Shown piece by piece: positions 9,428 through 17,998 of a stretch of DNA of 64,000 nt. Source of the DNA: Dinoroseobacter sp049800835 (GTDB lineage Bacteria > Pseudomonadota > Alphaproteobacteria > Rhodobacterales > Rhodobacteraceae). Position 1 is the stretch's first letter. Each line of letters starts with the position of its first letter. Made by a program: the position numbers and the translations under genes. Location of the stretch: the NCBI RefSeq assembly GCF_049800835.1, contig NZ_JBNAFU010000006.1, positions 124,001 to 188,000 of the forward strand, given 5' to 3'. The notes under the pieces are model-generated. The model was given only the letters and a program-made list of their open reading frames with translations. It was not told where the DNA came from and searched no databases.

Positions 9428-9480
9428 CTAGACCGACGAACGAAAACGTCCAAGGGAACAGGAACGTATGGGCGGTCTAG
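9428..9480. repeat. 8-bp inverted repeat at 3' end of the anti-sigma factor gene
   Basis: CTAGACCG (9428-9435) and CGGTCTAG (9473-9480) are perfect inverted copies with a 37-nt loop. The right arm overlaps the TAG stop of the anti-sigma factor gene. It could form a hairpin at the end of that transcript, but there is no U tract, so a terminator role is only a guess. Confidence 0.4.
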
Positions 9481-9944
9481 CCTGTCGTGGGAATTGAAAA
9501 GCGCGTGACGTTCGTTCCGGCCATCCGACAGTAGCGCAGGTTTTCGGTCAGTGAGTGTAACAGGAACCAGCCAAAGCCGCCTTCGGGCAAGGTTTCCAAC
9601 GGGCCGTCCGAAGATGGCAGTTTGCCTTCGGGCAGGACGTCCTGCGGCATCGCGCGCCCCCTGTCCGTCACCTCGAAACACAGGACCCCGTTGCAGAACC
9701 CGGCGCTGAGGCAAATCTCTCCCGTGGGGTCTTCCAAGTAGGCGTGTTCCACGATGTTGTTCAGCAACTCCGCCATGACAACCTCGGTGGTGGCACGGTC
9801 GTCTTCGCTGAAGTCCCGCGCGGTCAGAAAGGCGTTGATCCCTGACAGAGCGTCGCGGACCTTTTCCGGTGCACTGGCAAATCGCAAGGAGAGTTTCTCA
9901 TTTGGGTCCGGGTCGCTCACTCGGCAGGGCTCCATTCCGCTCAT
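9477..9944 (-). CDS. Anti-sigma factor / serine kinase with HATPase fold (RsbW-like)
   Basis: A 155-residue GHKL ATPase of the RsbW/SpoIIAB type. The N box is visible in ELLNNIVEHAY, and the G-box region in GGFGWFLL. Such kinases bind a sigma factor and phosphorylate a STAS-domain antagonist to set free or capture the sigma factor. The STAS partner is encoded just upstream (9959-10288, 14 bp away), which supports the pairing. No sigma factor or PP2C phosphatase gene lies in the window, so the output is unknown. Confidence 0.86.
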   Translation of the reverse strand: MSGMEPCRVSDPDPNEKLSLRFASAPEKVRDALSGINAFLTARDFSEDDRATTEVVMAELLNNIVEHAYLEDPTGEICLSAGFCNGVLCFEVTDRGRAMPQDVLPEGKLPSSDGPLETLPEGGFGWFLLHSLTENLRYCRMAGTNVTRFSIPTTG

Positions 9945-9958
9945 TGCACGGTCGTCCG

Positions 9959-10288
9959 TTACGCGGCCAGGGCCTGGTCGGCGGATCCGTGGATGCGAAA
10001 CACCTTGTCCATGCGTGTCAGGCGCAGAACCTTCTCGACGATCGGGCTGAGTGAGGCGAGTTCGAGCGTTTTGTCGGCCCCGTAAGCTTTCATCACAGAC
10101 ACCACGGCGCCAAGCCCGGAACTGTCCAGAAAATCAACCTGTGCCAGGTCCAGCACGACCCGGGCTTGCGGTTCGGACTTCAGCTTGACCATCGCATCCT
10201 TGAACGCCACCGCGCCCGCTGCGTCAATCCGGCTGTCCTCCACCGTCGCAACCAGAACATCACCGTGAACCATCGTCGTAATTGCCAT
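9959..10288 (-). CDS. STAS-domain anti-anti-sigma factor (RsbV/SpoIIAA-like)
   Basis: A 109-residue single STAS domain. The start was chosen at the ATG at 10288, where the domain begins. It has the phosphorylatable serine in the signature VDFLDSSGLGAVVSVMKAYG. In the partner-switching model the unphosphorylated form binds the kinase encoded just downstream and releases its target. The order STAS then kinase on one transcript is the standard arrangement. Confidence 0.88.
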   Translation of the reverse strand: MAITTMVHGDVLVATVEDSRIDAAGAVAFKDAMVKLKSEPQARVVLDLAQVDFLDSSGLGAVVSVMKAYGADKTLELASLSPIVEKVLRLTRMDKVFRIHGSADQALAA

Positions 10289-10397
10289 GTCGCCGTCCTT
10301 ATCTTGACTTGCACTCCCCCTGATTACGGCCAATCTCTTACCAGAAGGTGGACAGGCCCGGGGTTCGCTAAAATCCGGGAGATCTTGGGGGGAAAGC

Positions 10398-11570
10398 ATG
10401 GACGAAGTGGTGATCTGCGGGGCCGCGCGCACGCCGATGGGGGGATTCCAGGGGGTCTTCTCCGACATGGACGCGCCCGCCCTGGGGGGTGTTGCGATCA
10501 AGTCGGCCCTATCACAGGCCGGCGTTGCCGGGGACCGGGTCGATGAAAACCTGATGGGCTGCGTTCTTCCGGCGGGGCAGGGGCAGGCCCCCGCGCGGCA
10601 GGCCGGGTACGCCGCCGGGCTGGGCGACGGTGTGCCGGCAACGACTCTCAACAAGATGTGCGGATCCGGGATGAAGGCCGCAATGATTGCGACCGACCGG
10701 CTGGCGCTGGGCCACGCGGATGTCGTGGTCGCAGGTGGTATGGAAAGCATGACCAACGCCCCCTACCTGCTGCCAAAAATGCGGCAGGGGGCGCGGATCG
10801 GGCACGGGCAGGTGATCGACCACATGTTCCTCGACGGGTTAGAGGATGCCTATGAAAATGGCCGTCTGATGGGCACCTTCGCCGAAGATTGCGCCGAAGC
10901 ATTCCAGTTCACCCGCGAGGCACAGGACGCCTATGCGCTGGGGTCGCTCGAAAACGCGCTCTCCGCCCAGGCCTCGGGGGCGTTCCGGCATGAAATCGCT
11001 GCGGTCACGGTGTCTGACCGCAAGGGCGAAACGGTGGTGGCCCAGGACGAACAACCGGCCAATGCCCGCCCCGACAAGATCCCGCATCTGAAACCGGCTT
11101 TCCGCAAGGACGGGACCGTGACGCCCGCCAATTCCTCCTCGATTTCGGACGGGGCAGCCGCGCTTGTTCTGGCGCGGGCCGAGGCCGCCAAGGGGCTGGC
11201 GGTGCGGGCGCGGGTCGTCGGGCACGCCTCGCATGCGCAGGCACCCGGATGGTTCACCACCGCCCCGGTACCTGCCGCGCGCAAGCTGCTGGACCGGATC
11301 GGCTGGGCGCCCGAAGACGTTGACCTCTGGGAAGTGAACGAGGCGTTTGCCGTCGTCCCCATGGCCTTCATGCACGAGATGGGTCTGCCGCGCGGCCGGG
11401 TGAACGTGAACGGCGGCGCGTGCGCGCTCGGGCATCCGATCGGGGCGTCCGGCGCGCGCATCATGGTGACCCTGTTGAACGCGCTGGAAACCCGTGGCTT
11501 GAAACGTGGCGTTGCCGCCATTTGCATTGGCGGGGGCGAGGGCACGGCTATCGCGATCGAACGCCCGTGA
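10398..11570 (+). CDS. Acetyl-CoA C-acyltransferase (thiolase)
   Basis: A 390-residue thiolase of the degradative/biosynthetic type II family. The nucleophilic Cys lies in LNKMCGSGMKA near residue 89, the His in GHPIGASGAR, and the second Cys in ICIGGGEGTA at the C-terminus. It condenses two acetyl-CoA or cleaves 3-ketoacyl-CoA. It is a paralogue of PhaA at 61.2-62.4 kb but is not next to a reductase, so a beta-oxidation or acetoacetyl-CoA role is more likely than PHB synthesis. Its TGA overlaps the GTG of the next gene. Confidence 0.94.
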   Translation: MDEVVICGAARTPMGGFQGVFSDMDAPALGGVAIKSALSQAGVAGDRVDENLMGCVLPAGQGQAPARQAGYAAGLGDGVPATTLNKMCGSGMKAAMIATDRLALGHADVVVAGGMESMTNAPYLLPKMRQGARIGHGQVIDHMFLDGLEDAYENGRLMGTFAEDCAEAFQFTREAQDAYALGSLENALSAQASGAFRHEIAAVTVSDRKGETVVAQDEQPANARPDKIPHLKPAFRKDGTVTPANSSSISDGAAALVLARAEAAKGLAVRARVVGHASHAQAPGWFTTAPVPAARKLLDRIGWAPEDVDLWEVNEAFAVVPMAFMHEMGLPRGRVNVNGGACALGHPIGASGARIMVTLLNALETRGLKRGVAAICIGGGEGTAIAIERP

Positions 11571-12031
11571 CGCGGGTGGATTACCCCGCGCTGGCCGCGA
11601 CGGTTGCGTCCCTTGTCGAAGGGGTTCCAGACGACGTCGCGCGGATGGCGACCCTTGCTTGCGAGGTGTTCCATGCCGATGACCGCTTCGACTGGGTCGG
11701 TTTCTACCGGGTGACCGCACCACAGACGCTGACCATCGGCCCGTATCAGGGTGGTCACGGTTGCCTGACGATTCCATTCGCCCGCGGGGTCTGCGGGGCG
11801 GCGGCGCGCACCGGTCAGGTCCAGCTTGTCCCGGATGTCGATGCTTTCCCCGACCATATCGCCTGCGCGACCTCTACCCGATCGGAACTCGTGCTGCCGG
11901 TCTTCGGCCCGGACCGCAAGGTGATCGGCGTCTTCGATCTGGACAGCGACAAGCCCGACGCCTTTACCGATGCCGATGCGACCGCCCTTGCTGCGATCCT
12001 GCACGACACGTTCGCTCAGCCCGGCGCGTAG
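11567..12031 (+). CDS. Free methionine-(R)-sulfoxide reductase (GAF-domain fRMsr)
   Basis: A 154-residue GAF-domain protein. The start is the GTG at 11567, which overlaps the thiolase stop (GTGA); the sequence reads VTRVDYPAL. Three Cys fall at the places expected for fRMsr: HGCLTI, RGVCGAA and HIACATSTRSE. These enzymes reduce free Met-R-sulfoxide through a disulfide relay and protect against oxidative damage. The 3' end overlaps the convergent LysE-family gene by 16 bp. Confidence 0.88.
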   Translation: MTRVDYPALAATVASLVEGVPDDVARMATLACEVFHADDRFDWVGFYRVTAPQTLTIGPYQGGHGCLTIPFARGVCGAAARTGQVQLVPDVDAFPDHIACATSTRSELVLPVFGPDRKVIGVFDLDSDKPDAFTDADATALAAILHDTFAQPGA

Positions 12032-12627
12032 AGCGCCAGCGCCACCCCGTAAACAACAAAACACACCGCCAGCGCCCGCCGAACCCAGACGTTAAGCACC
12101 GCGCCGAGCGCCAGCTTGCCCAACCATGCCCCCAGCGCGGTGTACGTCACGTAGCTCAACGCGGTCAGCGTCAGGGCCGAGGGGAAGATCACCCGCATTT
12201 GCTCCCAGATCGGCACATCCGGCTGCACGAATTGCGAGAACGCCGCCAGGTATCCTGCGAGGGACTTCGCGTTGATCGTGGCGATCAGAAAGGCGCGCCC
12301 GTAAATCCCGTGTGCGGCGACCGGTTTCGGATCCATCGGCAGGCTGGCACGCAGCCATGCCCGTACCCCCAGCGCTATCAGCAAGAGCGCGCCCAGAAGT
12401 TTGACCGCGGCAAATACATCGGGCGCGGCGGTGATCAGGGCCGTGACGCCGGCGGCTGACAAGGTCAGGAACAGTGCAGCCTGCGTCAGGATTCCGGCCA
12501 CCCCCCAGAGGGACCGTGCAAACCCATGCGTCATTCCGTTGCCAATGCAATTCACGGCATTCGGTCCCGGCGTCGTGACGAACAACGCCCAGAAAGTGAC
12601 AAAGACGAGCCAGGCGTCGAAACTCAT
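12016..12627 (-). CDS. LysE/RhtB-family amino-acid exporter
   Basis: An inner-membrane exporter of about 203 residues with six hydrophobic segments. The start was set at the ATG at 12627 because GGAGGT lies 8 bp upstream. Family marks are TPGPNAVNCIGNGM near the N-terminus and the GVRAWLRAS loop. Members export lysine, threonine, homoserine or related amino acids; substrate is not predictable. It overlaps the end of the fRMsr gene on the other strand and is divergent from the pseudouridine synthase. Confidence 0.88.
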   Translation of the reverse strand: MSFDAWLVFVTFWALFVTTPGPNAVNCIGNGMTHGFARSLWGVAGILTQAALFLTLSAAGVTALITAAPDVFAAVKLLGALLLIALGVRAWLRASLPMDPKPVAAHGIYGRAFLIATINAKSLAGYLAAFSQFVQPDVPIWEQMRVIFPSALTLTALSYVTYTALGAWLGKLALGAVLNVWVRRALAVCFVVYGVALALYAPG

Positions 12628-12686
12628 TGTACGGACCTCCGTTCCGCGCCCTAGCATGGCGGTTCGGGGCGCGCTAGACAGGCCCC

Positions 12687-13346
12687 ATGCCGCCCCTTCC
12701 GCTCGACACCTATGCGCCTCCGACCGATCCGCTCGTCATCCTGCACGAGGACGCGCAGATCCTTCTGGTGGACAAGCCCTCCGGTCTGCTGAGCGTGCCG
12801 GGCAAGGGGCCGCATCTGGCCGACTGCCTGCTCAGCCGGGTGCAGGCGGCCTTTCCGGATGCACTTCTGGTCCACCGACTGGACCGCGATACGTCCGGGG
12901 TGATGGTGTTTGCGCTCACCCCGCATGCGCAGCGCCACCTCGGCCTCCAGTTCGAGAAGCGACAGACCCGAAAAACCTATGTCGCCCGGGTGGCGGGGCG
13001 GTTGGCAGCCGCGTCCGGCACGATAGACCTGCCGCTGATCGTCGACTGGCCCAACCGTCCGCTGCAAATGGTTGACCCGGAAAACGGCAAGCCGGCCGTG
13101 ACCGACTGGCGGCGCCTGCGCGCCACTGACAGCGAAAGCCGGGTCCGGCTTTTTCCCAAGACCGGGCGGTCACACCAGCTGCGCGTGCACATGCTGGCCA
13201 TCGGCCACCCGATCCTTGGTGACCCGTTCTATGCCACCGGTCCTGCCCGGGATTACCCGCGCCTTATGCTGCATTCCCAATCGCTGCGATTGCGGCATCC
13301 GGATGGTGGCATCGGCATGACCTTTACGGCACCCGTGCCCTTCTGA
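12687..13346 (+). CDS. RluA-family pseudouridine synthase
   Basis: A 219-residue RluA-type enzyme that isomerises uridine to pseudouridine in rRNA or tRNA. The catalytic Asp lies in HRLDRDTSGVMVFAL near residue 55-60, and the substrate-binding motifs KTGRSHQLRVHM and HPILGDPFY follow. There is no S4 domain, so it resembles RluA (23S U746/tRNA U32) in size rather than RluC/D. It is monocistronic and followed by a long non-coding gap. Confidence 0.92.
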   Translation: MPPLPLDTYAPPTDPLVILHEDAQILLVDKPSGLLSVPGKGPHLADCLLSRVQAAFPDALLVHRLDRDTSGVMVFALTPHAQRHLGLQFEKRQTRKTYVARVAGRLAAASGTIDLPLIVDWPNRPLQMVDPENGKPAVTDWRRLRATDSESRVRLFPKTGRSHQLRVHMLAIGHPILGDPFYATGPARDYPRLMLHSQSLRLRHPDGGIGMTFTAPVPF

Positions 13347-13607
13347 TTGCGCCCGTTTCGGCGAAACTCCGCGCGCGTAAGAATTCTCGCTTGTCGCAAA
13401 TTGCGAAGGTCTGCGGCTGATTCGCTGCATGCTGCATCGCAGCTTGGGGGTGACGCGGCGTTAAGCCCGCAAGATGTTGTGGCCCCACACCCATGAGTTG
13501 CGCGAACCGCCCTGCAAATAATGACTTTTTTGTGTCCTCCCGATCTTGTGCTACCACGATCATACCGCGGCATTCATTGCGCCGAGGGCAGACTATTCAG
13601 ATCGGGG

Positions 13608-13670
13608 GCTGCGGCATGTTTGGCGTAGGGGGATGGTACAAAGCCTACTAGTAATTCAGCATGCCGCAGC
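13608..13670. ncRNA. Candidate structured RNA: nested hairpin
   Basis: GCTGCGGCATG (13608-13618) pairs perfectly with CATGCCGCAGC (13660-13670), and one G-U plus one more pair extend the stem to 13 bp. Inside the loop GTAGG (13625-13629) pairs with CCTAC (13644-13648). On the + strand it is followed about 80 nt later by a terminator-like stem. The pairing is seen directly; that it is transcribed is inference. The strand is uncertain, though the terminator favours +. Confidence 0.4.
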
Positions 13671-13752
13671 TATTTCCCGCCGTGTTTTGTGGGTGGGGTA
13701 TGTCGTAATTAGCCAAGTCCGAACGAGTCCGGCGCTCTCAAGGCAATGAATG

Positions 13753-13774
13753 ACGCGGCCCTTCCGGGTCGCGT
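13753..13774 (+). terminator. Possible intrinsic terminator upstream of pgsA
   Basis: ACGCGGCCC, loop TTCC and GGGTCGCGT form a 9-bp stem (one G-U). The following bases are TTGCGTTTGTG, which is a broken T tract. It could end a transcript from the hairpin region and keep it separate from pgsA. Confidence 0.45.
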
Positions 13775-13849
13775 TTGCGTTTGTGACCCGCGTTCTGTCC
13801 GGGCGGCCCCGCCCCTTTCCGGCACGCGCCGGAGCGGTTATCAGGGGGC

Positions 13850-14515
13850 ATGCACTGGACCTTGCCCAATATCCTGACCGTTGGCCGCCTGATCGCCGCA
13901 CCTGCCGTTGCGTTGGTTTTCGCGCTTCTGCCGCGCCCTCTGGCCGACTGGGTGGCCCTCGCACTCTTCATCGGGGCCTCGCTCACCGATTTTCTGGATG
14001 GCTACCTTGCGCGAAAATGGAACCAGACCTCCAAATTCGGCGCGATGCTGGACCCAATCGCCGACAAGGCCATGGTGGTCACGGCGCTCGCCTTGCTGAT
14101 CGCGCTGTCGGGGCTGGACCCTCTCGTGATGATCCCGACCGCGCTGATCCTGTTCCGTGAGGTCTTCGTCTCCGGCTTGAGAGAGTTTCTCGGCGCGGAT
14201 GCCGGCAAGCTCGCCGTGACCAAACTGGCGAAGTGGAAAACCACCGCCCAGATGGTCGCCATCGCCGTCCTGCTGACCGCGATTGCCTTCGAAGCGACGC
14301 ATCTGATGGCGTTCCAGACCATGACGCGCGAGGCTTATCAGGCTGCCCTCGACGCCGGGCCCACGGATGGAAACATGGTCTGGCGCTCGGGCGAATGGGG
14401 CGTCGGGCTTGGCATCGCCGGGCTCGCGCTCCTCTGGGTCGCGGCCGTGCTGACCTTGATCACCGGCGCAGATTACTTCAAGAAATCCCTGCCATTCCTG
14501 AGGGAGGAGACATGA
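13850..14515 (+). CDS. pgsA: CDP-diacylglycerol--glycerol-3-phosphate 3-phosphatidyltransferase
   Basis: Makes phosphatidylglycerol phosphate from CDP-diacylglycerol and glycerol 3-phosphate, the committed step to PG and cardiolipin. The 221-residue membrane protein has the CDP-alcohol phosphotransferase signature, starting TDFLDGYLAR and continuing to GAMLDPIADK, with all the Asp residues in place. Several hydrophobic helices follow. The stop overlaps the moaD start (ATGA), so the three genes pgsA-moaD-moaE are translationally linked. Confidence 0.95.
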   Translation: MHWTLPNILTVGRLIAAPAVALVFALLPRPLADWVALALFIGASLTDFLDGYLARKWNQTSKFGAMLDPIADKAMVVTALALLIALSGLDPLVMIPTALILFREVFVSGLREFLGADAGKLAVTKLAKWKTTAQMVAIAVLLTAIAFEATHLMAFQTMTREAYQAALDAGPTDGNMVWRSGEWGVGLGIAGLALLWVAAVLTLITGADYFKKSLPFLREET

Positions 14516-14763
14516 AGCTCGACGTGCTTTATTTCGCGTGGCTGCGCGAACGGATCGGCCTGAACCGCGAGCAGGTGGAAACCGACGCCGCAACGGTCGC
14601 CGATCTGGTGGCCGAGTTGCGCGCGCGGGAAGATCGCTATGATCTGGCGTTCTCGGACCTCTCCGCCGTGCGGGTCGCGGTCGATCAGGACCTGACCGAG
14701 TTCGATGCCCCCCTGTCGGGTGCGCGCGAAGTGGCGTTCTTTCCGCCCATGACAGGCGGCTGA
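14512..14763 (+). CDS. moaD: Molybdopterin synthase small subunit MoaD
   Basis: An 83-residue ubiquitin-like sulfur carrier. The start ATG at 14512 overlaps the pgsA stop and follows GGGAGGAGA. The protein ends in Gly-Gly, which is thiocarboxylated and donates sulfur to precursor Z in the MoaD-MoaE complex to form molybdopterin. moaE starts one base after its stop, as expected for the heterodimer. Confidence 0.93.
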   Translation: MKLDVLYFAWLRERIGLNREQVETDAATVADLVAELRAREDRYDLAFSDLSAVRVAVDQDLTEFDAPLSGAREVAFFPPMTGG

Positions 14764-14764
14764 C

Positions 14765-15211
14765 ATGGCCACCGTCCGCGTGCAGGAGGCCCCGTTCGAC
14801 ATGGGCGCCGAGGTCGACGCCTTCGCCAAGGGGCGCACCGACATGGGCGCGCTCGTCACCTTCACCGGCGTGGTGCGCGACCTTGCCGACAGCGACCTCT
14901 CGGTGATGGAGATCGAGCATTACCCAGGCATGACAGAGCGCGCGATCGGCAAGATCGTGGACGAGGCGGTCACCCGCTGGTCCCTGGGCGATGCACTGGT
15001 CATCCACCGCTACGGGCGCATGGGGCCGGGAGACCGCATCATGATGGTCGCCACCGCCGCCCCCCACCGCGTTGACGCCTTCGCGGCGGCCGAGTTCCTG
15101 ATGGACTACCTAAAATCGCGCGCGCCCTTCTGGAAAAAAGAGATCACGTCCGACGGCGCGGACTGGGTCGCCGCGACCGACGAGGACGAGGCTGCGCTTG
15201 GGCGTTGGTAG
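14765..15211 (+). CDS. moaE: Molybdopterin synthase catalytic subunit MoaE
   Basis: The 148-residue partner of MoaD. Family marks include FTGVVRDL, MEIEHYPGM, HRYGRMGPGD and the Lys-rich end region YLKSRAPFWKKE, which holds the catalytic lysines that contact the MoaD tail. It completes molybdopterin synthesis in the cytoplasm. The gene is the last of the conserved core before the accessory stretch that runs to 25.55 kb. Confidence 0.95.
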   Translation: MATVRVQEAPFDMGAEVDAFAKGRTDMGALVTFTGVVRDLADSDLSVMEIEHYPGMTERAIGKIVDEAVTRWSLGDALVIHRYGRMGPGDRIMMVATAAPHRVDAFAAAEFLMDYLKSRAPFWKKEITSDGADWVAATDEDEAALGRW

Positions 15212-15454
15212 GCCGGTCGGTCGCAAGCCGCCGCGCACTGCGGGATCTCATTTCCCGAGAGGACAGCAGACTGATATCGAGGTGCGTTCGCCGTCGAACG
15301 TTGCGTGTCTGTTGGGCCACACCGGATCTGCAACCATGCACGGCGACGTTGCTTTGCCGCGTGCATTCTCTACTTTTGGTTGCCACTCAACGCCCCCTCC
15401 TGCGTCTTTGCAACGCTTGTCACGATGGGGCACCCACCGGGAACCAGGTGACAA

Positions 15455-17845
15455 ATGACGTTTTCTCCTTTGGTGGTCGCAAGACCTGCCGCGTTTTTCC
15501 TGACTTTCACCTGCATATCCTTCTTCGCGGTAGCACTTTTGTTTCTGACACCTGGAAATGCGCATGCACAAAGCGGCATCTCCTGTGCGGAAGTGCCTGC
15601 GCCCTTTACGAGAGTGCCCGCGGGCACGGAAACAACTCGCGGAAATCAGACGATTTCGACGGTTGAGCGCACGTGTCTCCCCATTCCGAACGGTCCGATC
15701 ACCGGCCTTACGGTCGGGAATTCTTCGATCACACCTACCGGAAAGATCGAGCTTTATGTGCCCGGACAAAGCACGGTGCCGGGCAATGCCTCTGTCCTGA
15801 CGCTTCTGAACGTGGATGTCGCGGGGGGAAGCGGTGATTTCGTGTCGCGTGAAGCGTTGGTCACGAACATCAACGGCAAGCTGCGCGTCAACGTCATTGG
15901 AACGACCATCGGGTCGGGCAGATCGATGACATTCGCACCCGCCAACGGCGGAGATGTTGACCCGACCGAGGTCTATTTCCAGTCTGATACGCCACTCACC
16001 TACAGCGACCTGACCGTCACCAACGCGACCGAGATCGTTTTCGGGGCCATCAATATTCAAACACGGGTTGCGGACCCGTCCGACTTTACCCTGACCAACA
16101 GTTCTATGTCAGCAACAAGTGATATGGTGCTGGCCGGCGGTTCGACCCTGCGTCTCGATGGAACGACCACGCTGACGACGGTCGAGTTTGACAATTTTGG
16201 AACGCTGACTGGGACCGGAACGGTCAATGCGTTCAATTTCAACATGAAGGCTGGCAGTACCCTGTCGCCCGGGGCGTCGATCGGAACACTGAACATCAAC
16301 AGCGCGATTTCCTTCGATCTCGGCGCAATCATCCTGTCCGAACTGGACCCCGCCGCGGGCCAGAAAGCCGACCTGATCGTCGCCACGGACGCGGTGAGCG
16401 GTATCAACAACGCGCAGATCCAGGTCGACGCCGCGCGCCCGGGCCTGACCGCGCAGGACTATGTTGCCGGAAACGACTATACCGTCTTCCAGGCGTCCAG
16501 TTTCGACGGGGACATGCCGTCCGTCGTGGCTGGCGCATCGCTGCCGGCGCTGGCCACACCACGGGTCGCCAACACACCCAGCACGGACGGGCGGATCGAT
16601 ATTGCCTTTGATGCCTTGCCAGTGACTGCGCTGCCGCTGCTGCCGGCGGTGTCTGGCTCGGCGAATGCCAGCAGTCTGGCGGGGGCTGTGGCCACCTCTG
16701 CCACTCAAGCGCCGGGAACTTCGCTCACGAGCGGCACTTCGTTGGGCAGTGCGTTGAGCACTCTGACGAATGCAGGTTTGGCTGGCTTCAACTCCGTCCA
16801 TGCCGAACCCTATTCCTCGAACCTGACAATCGGGCTGGAGCAACTGGACCTGATCACCAATACGGTTCTGAGCCATGCCGACTGCCGAAAATACCAACCC
16901 GCCGGTCTTCCGGATCGGGCGCAGCCCCTCGCATCAGGTGCAATCGGAGCTGTGCAAACTGGTCCGGCCGCCGCCGCCGACGGCGCTTTGGCCTGTGCCC
17001 AACGTCGCTGGTGGGTCGATACGGCATATGTGAACGGCCGCGTTGATGGCCGCAACGGGTTGGGAACCTTCGATTACACCATCGGCACCATTGTTGCAGG
17101 TGCCGACCTCTTCAGTTTCGATGACAGCGTCATCGGGGTCTTTGCTGGCCTTGGCACATCGTCGATGGATGAGCACGACCAGGTAATTCAGGACTTCTCA
17201 ACCGACAGCTTTCATGCCGGGATCTACGGGCGCACAGAGGTCGGCGCATGGGAAATCTCGGGCTTGCTGGGATACGTGTCAGGCGAAACGGATGCGCAGC
17301 GCAGCAATCCGTCTCTCGATGGATTTACGGGTGGCGACGCGGAGGCTGAACTCGATCAGGACGGGTTTCACGCGGGTCTTCAAGCACGGACTTATGCCAC
17401 TCTTACTGATGGGGCGATTGTCGCGACCACCTTCGGGTTGACCTATGGACGCATTGGACAGGGTGCAGCCGTCGAGACGGGGAGTGGGGATTTCCTCTAT
17501 GCAATCGACGAGGCCGATGCGGACGCTCTTGTGGGGTCGATCGGCGTGGATTACCGGAAAGACTTCGTCACAGGGTATGGCGTTCTCACGCCGATGGCCT
17601 TTGCGCGATACGAGTATGACTTTCTGGCCAACAACAGCAAAGAACACGAAATCACGGTGACAAGCCCGATCTTCGGCACGTTCACTCAAGTAGGGCAGAA
17701 TCGGGGCGCGAGCGGACTGGTCCTTGGTGTGGGGCTCGGCTACGCGCTGTCTGATCGTGTCAGGTTCACGACTGGATACGGGTATTCAAAACGCTCCAAC
17801 GGGCAGGAACATGCGTTTGGCGCAAACCTCAGTGTGCTTTTCTGA
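15455..17845 (+). CDS. Autotransporter (type V secretion) protein
   Basis: A 796-residue surface protein. It has a Sec signal peptide (about 1-38, ending AHAQS), a passenger rich in Thr, Ser, Asn and Gly with short beta-strand repeats and a segment GTLTGTGTVNAFNFNMKAGSTLSPG typical of beta-helical passengers given only in outline here, and a C-terminal beta-barrel from about residue 520. The barrel has alternating strands and ends in Phe (NLSVLF), the BamA recognition end. Function of the passenger (adhesion or enzyme) is not evident. It lies alone after moaE in the accessory region and is convergent with a gene fragment at 17864. Confidence 0.85.
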   Translation: MTFSPLVVARPAAFFLTFTCISFFAVALLFLTPGNAHAQSGISCAEVPAPFTRVPAGTETTRGNQTISTVERTCLPIPNGPITGLTVGNSSITPTGKIELYVPGQSTVPGNASVLTLLNVDVAGGSGDFVSREALVTNINGKLRVNVIGTTIGSGRSMTFAPANGGDVDPTEVYFQSDTPLTYSDLTVTNATEIVFGAINIQTRVADPSDFTLTNSSMSATSDMVLAGGSTLRLDGTTTLTTVEFDNFGTLTGTGTVNAFNFNMKAGSTLSPGASIGTLNINSAISFDLGAIILSELDPAAGQKADLIVATDAVSGINNAQIQVDAARPGLTAQDYVAGNDYTVFQASSFDGDMPSVVAGASLPALATPRVANTPSTDGRIDIAFDALPVTALPLLPAVSGSANASSLAGAVATSATQAPGTSLTSGTSLGSALSTLTNAGLAGFNSVHAEPYSSNLTIGLEQLDLITNTVLSHADCRKYQPAGLPDRAQPLASGAIGAVQTGPAAAADGALACAQRRWWVDTAYVNGRVDGRNGLGTFDYTIGTIVAGADLFSFDDSVIGVFAGLGTSSMDEHDQVIQDFSTDSFHAGIYGRTEVGAWEISGLLGYVSGETDAQRSNPSLDGFTGGDAEAELDQDGFHAGLQARTYATLTDGAIVATTFGLTYGRIGQGAAVETGSGDFLYAIDEADADALVGSIGVDYRKDFVTGYGVLTPMAFARYEYDFLANNSKEHEITVTSPIFGTFTQVGQNRGASGLVLGVGLGYALSDRVRFTTGYGYSKRSNGQEHAFGANLSVLF

Positions 17846-17863
17846 CCGTTGAGCACCAGGTGT

Positions 17864-17998
17864 TCAAACCGCCTTCGTGATCCGCTCCAGATACGCACGC
17901 AGCTCCGCAGCCTCGGCCCGCGCTTCGCGGAGGCGGTCCATAGCGGCGGTGAGCTCGACTTCTTTCTGGGTCAGCATGTTCGACAGGTCCCGCTCGCG
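17864..17998 (-). pseudogene. Truncated copy of the coiled-coil protein gene (3' end only)
   Basis: Reading the minus strand gives the last 44 codons of the gene at 25558-25887, with its stop codon, in frame and with mostly silent or conservative changes (for example KEVELTAAMDRLREAR against KEAELAAAMDGLREAR). By hand count there are about 15 mismatches in 134 positions. The last 40 bp of the match (17959-17998 and 25653-25692) are identical, and identity stops abruptly there. No start or upstream part is present, so it cannot be expressed as is. It marks the left edge of a segment discussed in the findings. Confidence 0.85.
17865..17998. repeat. Direct repeat, left copy (partner 25559-25692)
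   Basis: This 134-bp stretch and 25559-25692 are about 89% identical in the same orientation without gaps. Together they bracket 7.6 kb of accessory genes. Confidence 0.85.

Larger units (their letters stand above)
13347..13849. other. 503-bp intergenic region with hairpins, candidate small-RNA locus
   Basis: No convincing protein gene was found on either strand here. The region holds a nested hairpin at 13608-13670 and a GC stem with 3' T-rich tail at 13753-13774, listed separately. A T6 run lies in ATGACTTTTTTGTG near 13525. No clear -35/-10 pair could be assigned. Confidence 0.5.

Noticed and set aside
7671..9431. 586-codon open frame opposite the GGT-family gene
   Set aside because: It has no recognisable motif and is rich in Arg, His and Gln as expected of an antisense shadow; the GGT frame is clearly coding.
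14512..15211. moaD-moaE as part of the Mo-enzyme module
   Set aside because: They form the standard core cluster with pgsA and lie outside the repeats; they serve molybdoenzymes generally.
15205..15666. Alternative open frame overlapping the autotransporter start
   Set aside because: It has no signal peptide or known motif; the autotransporter frame has both a signal peptide and barrel.
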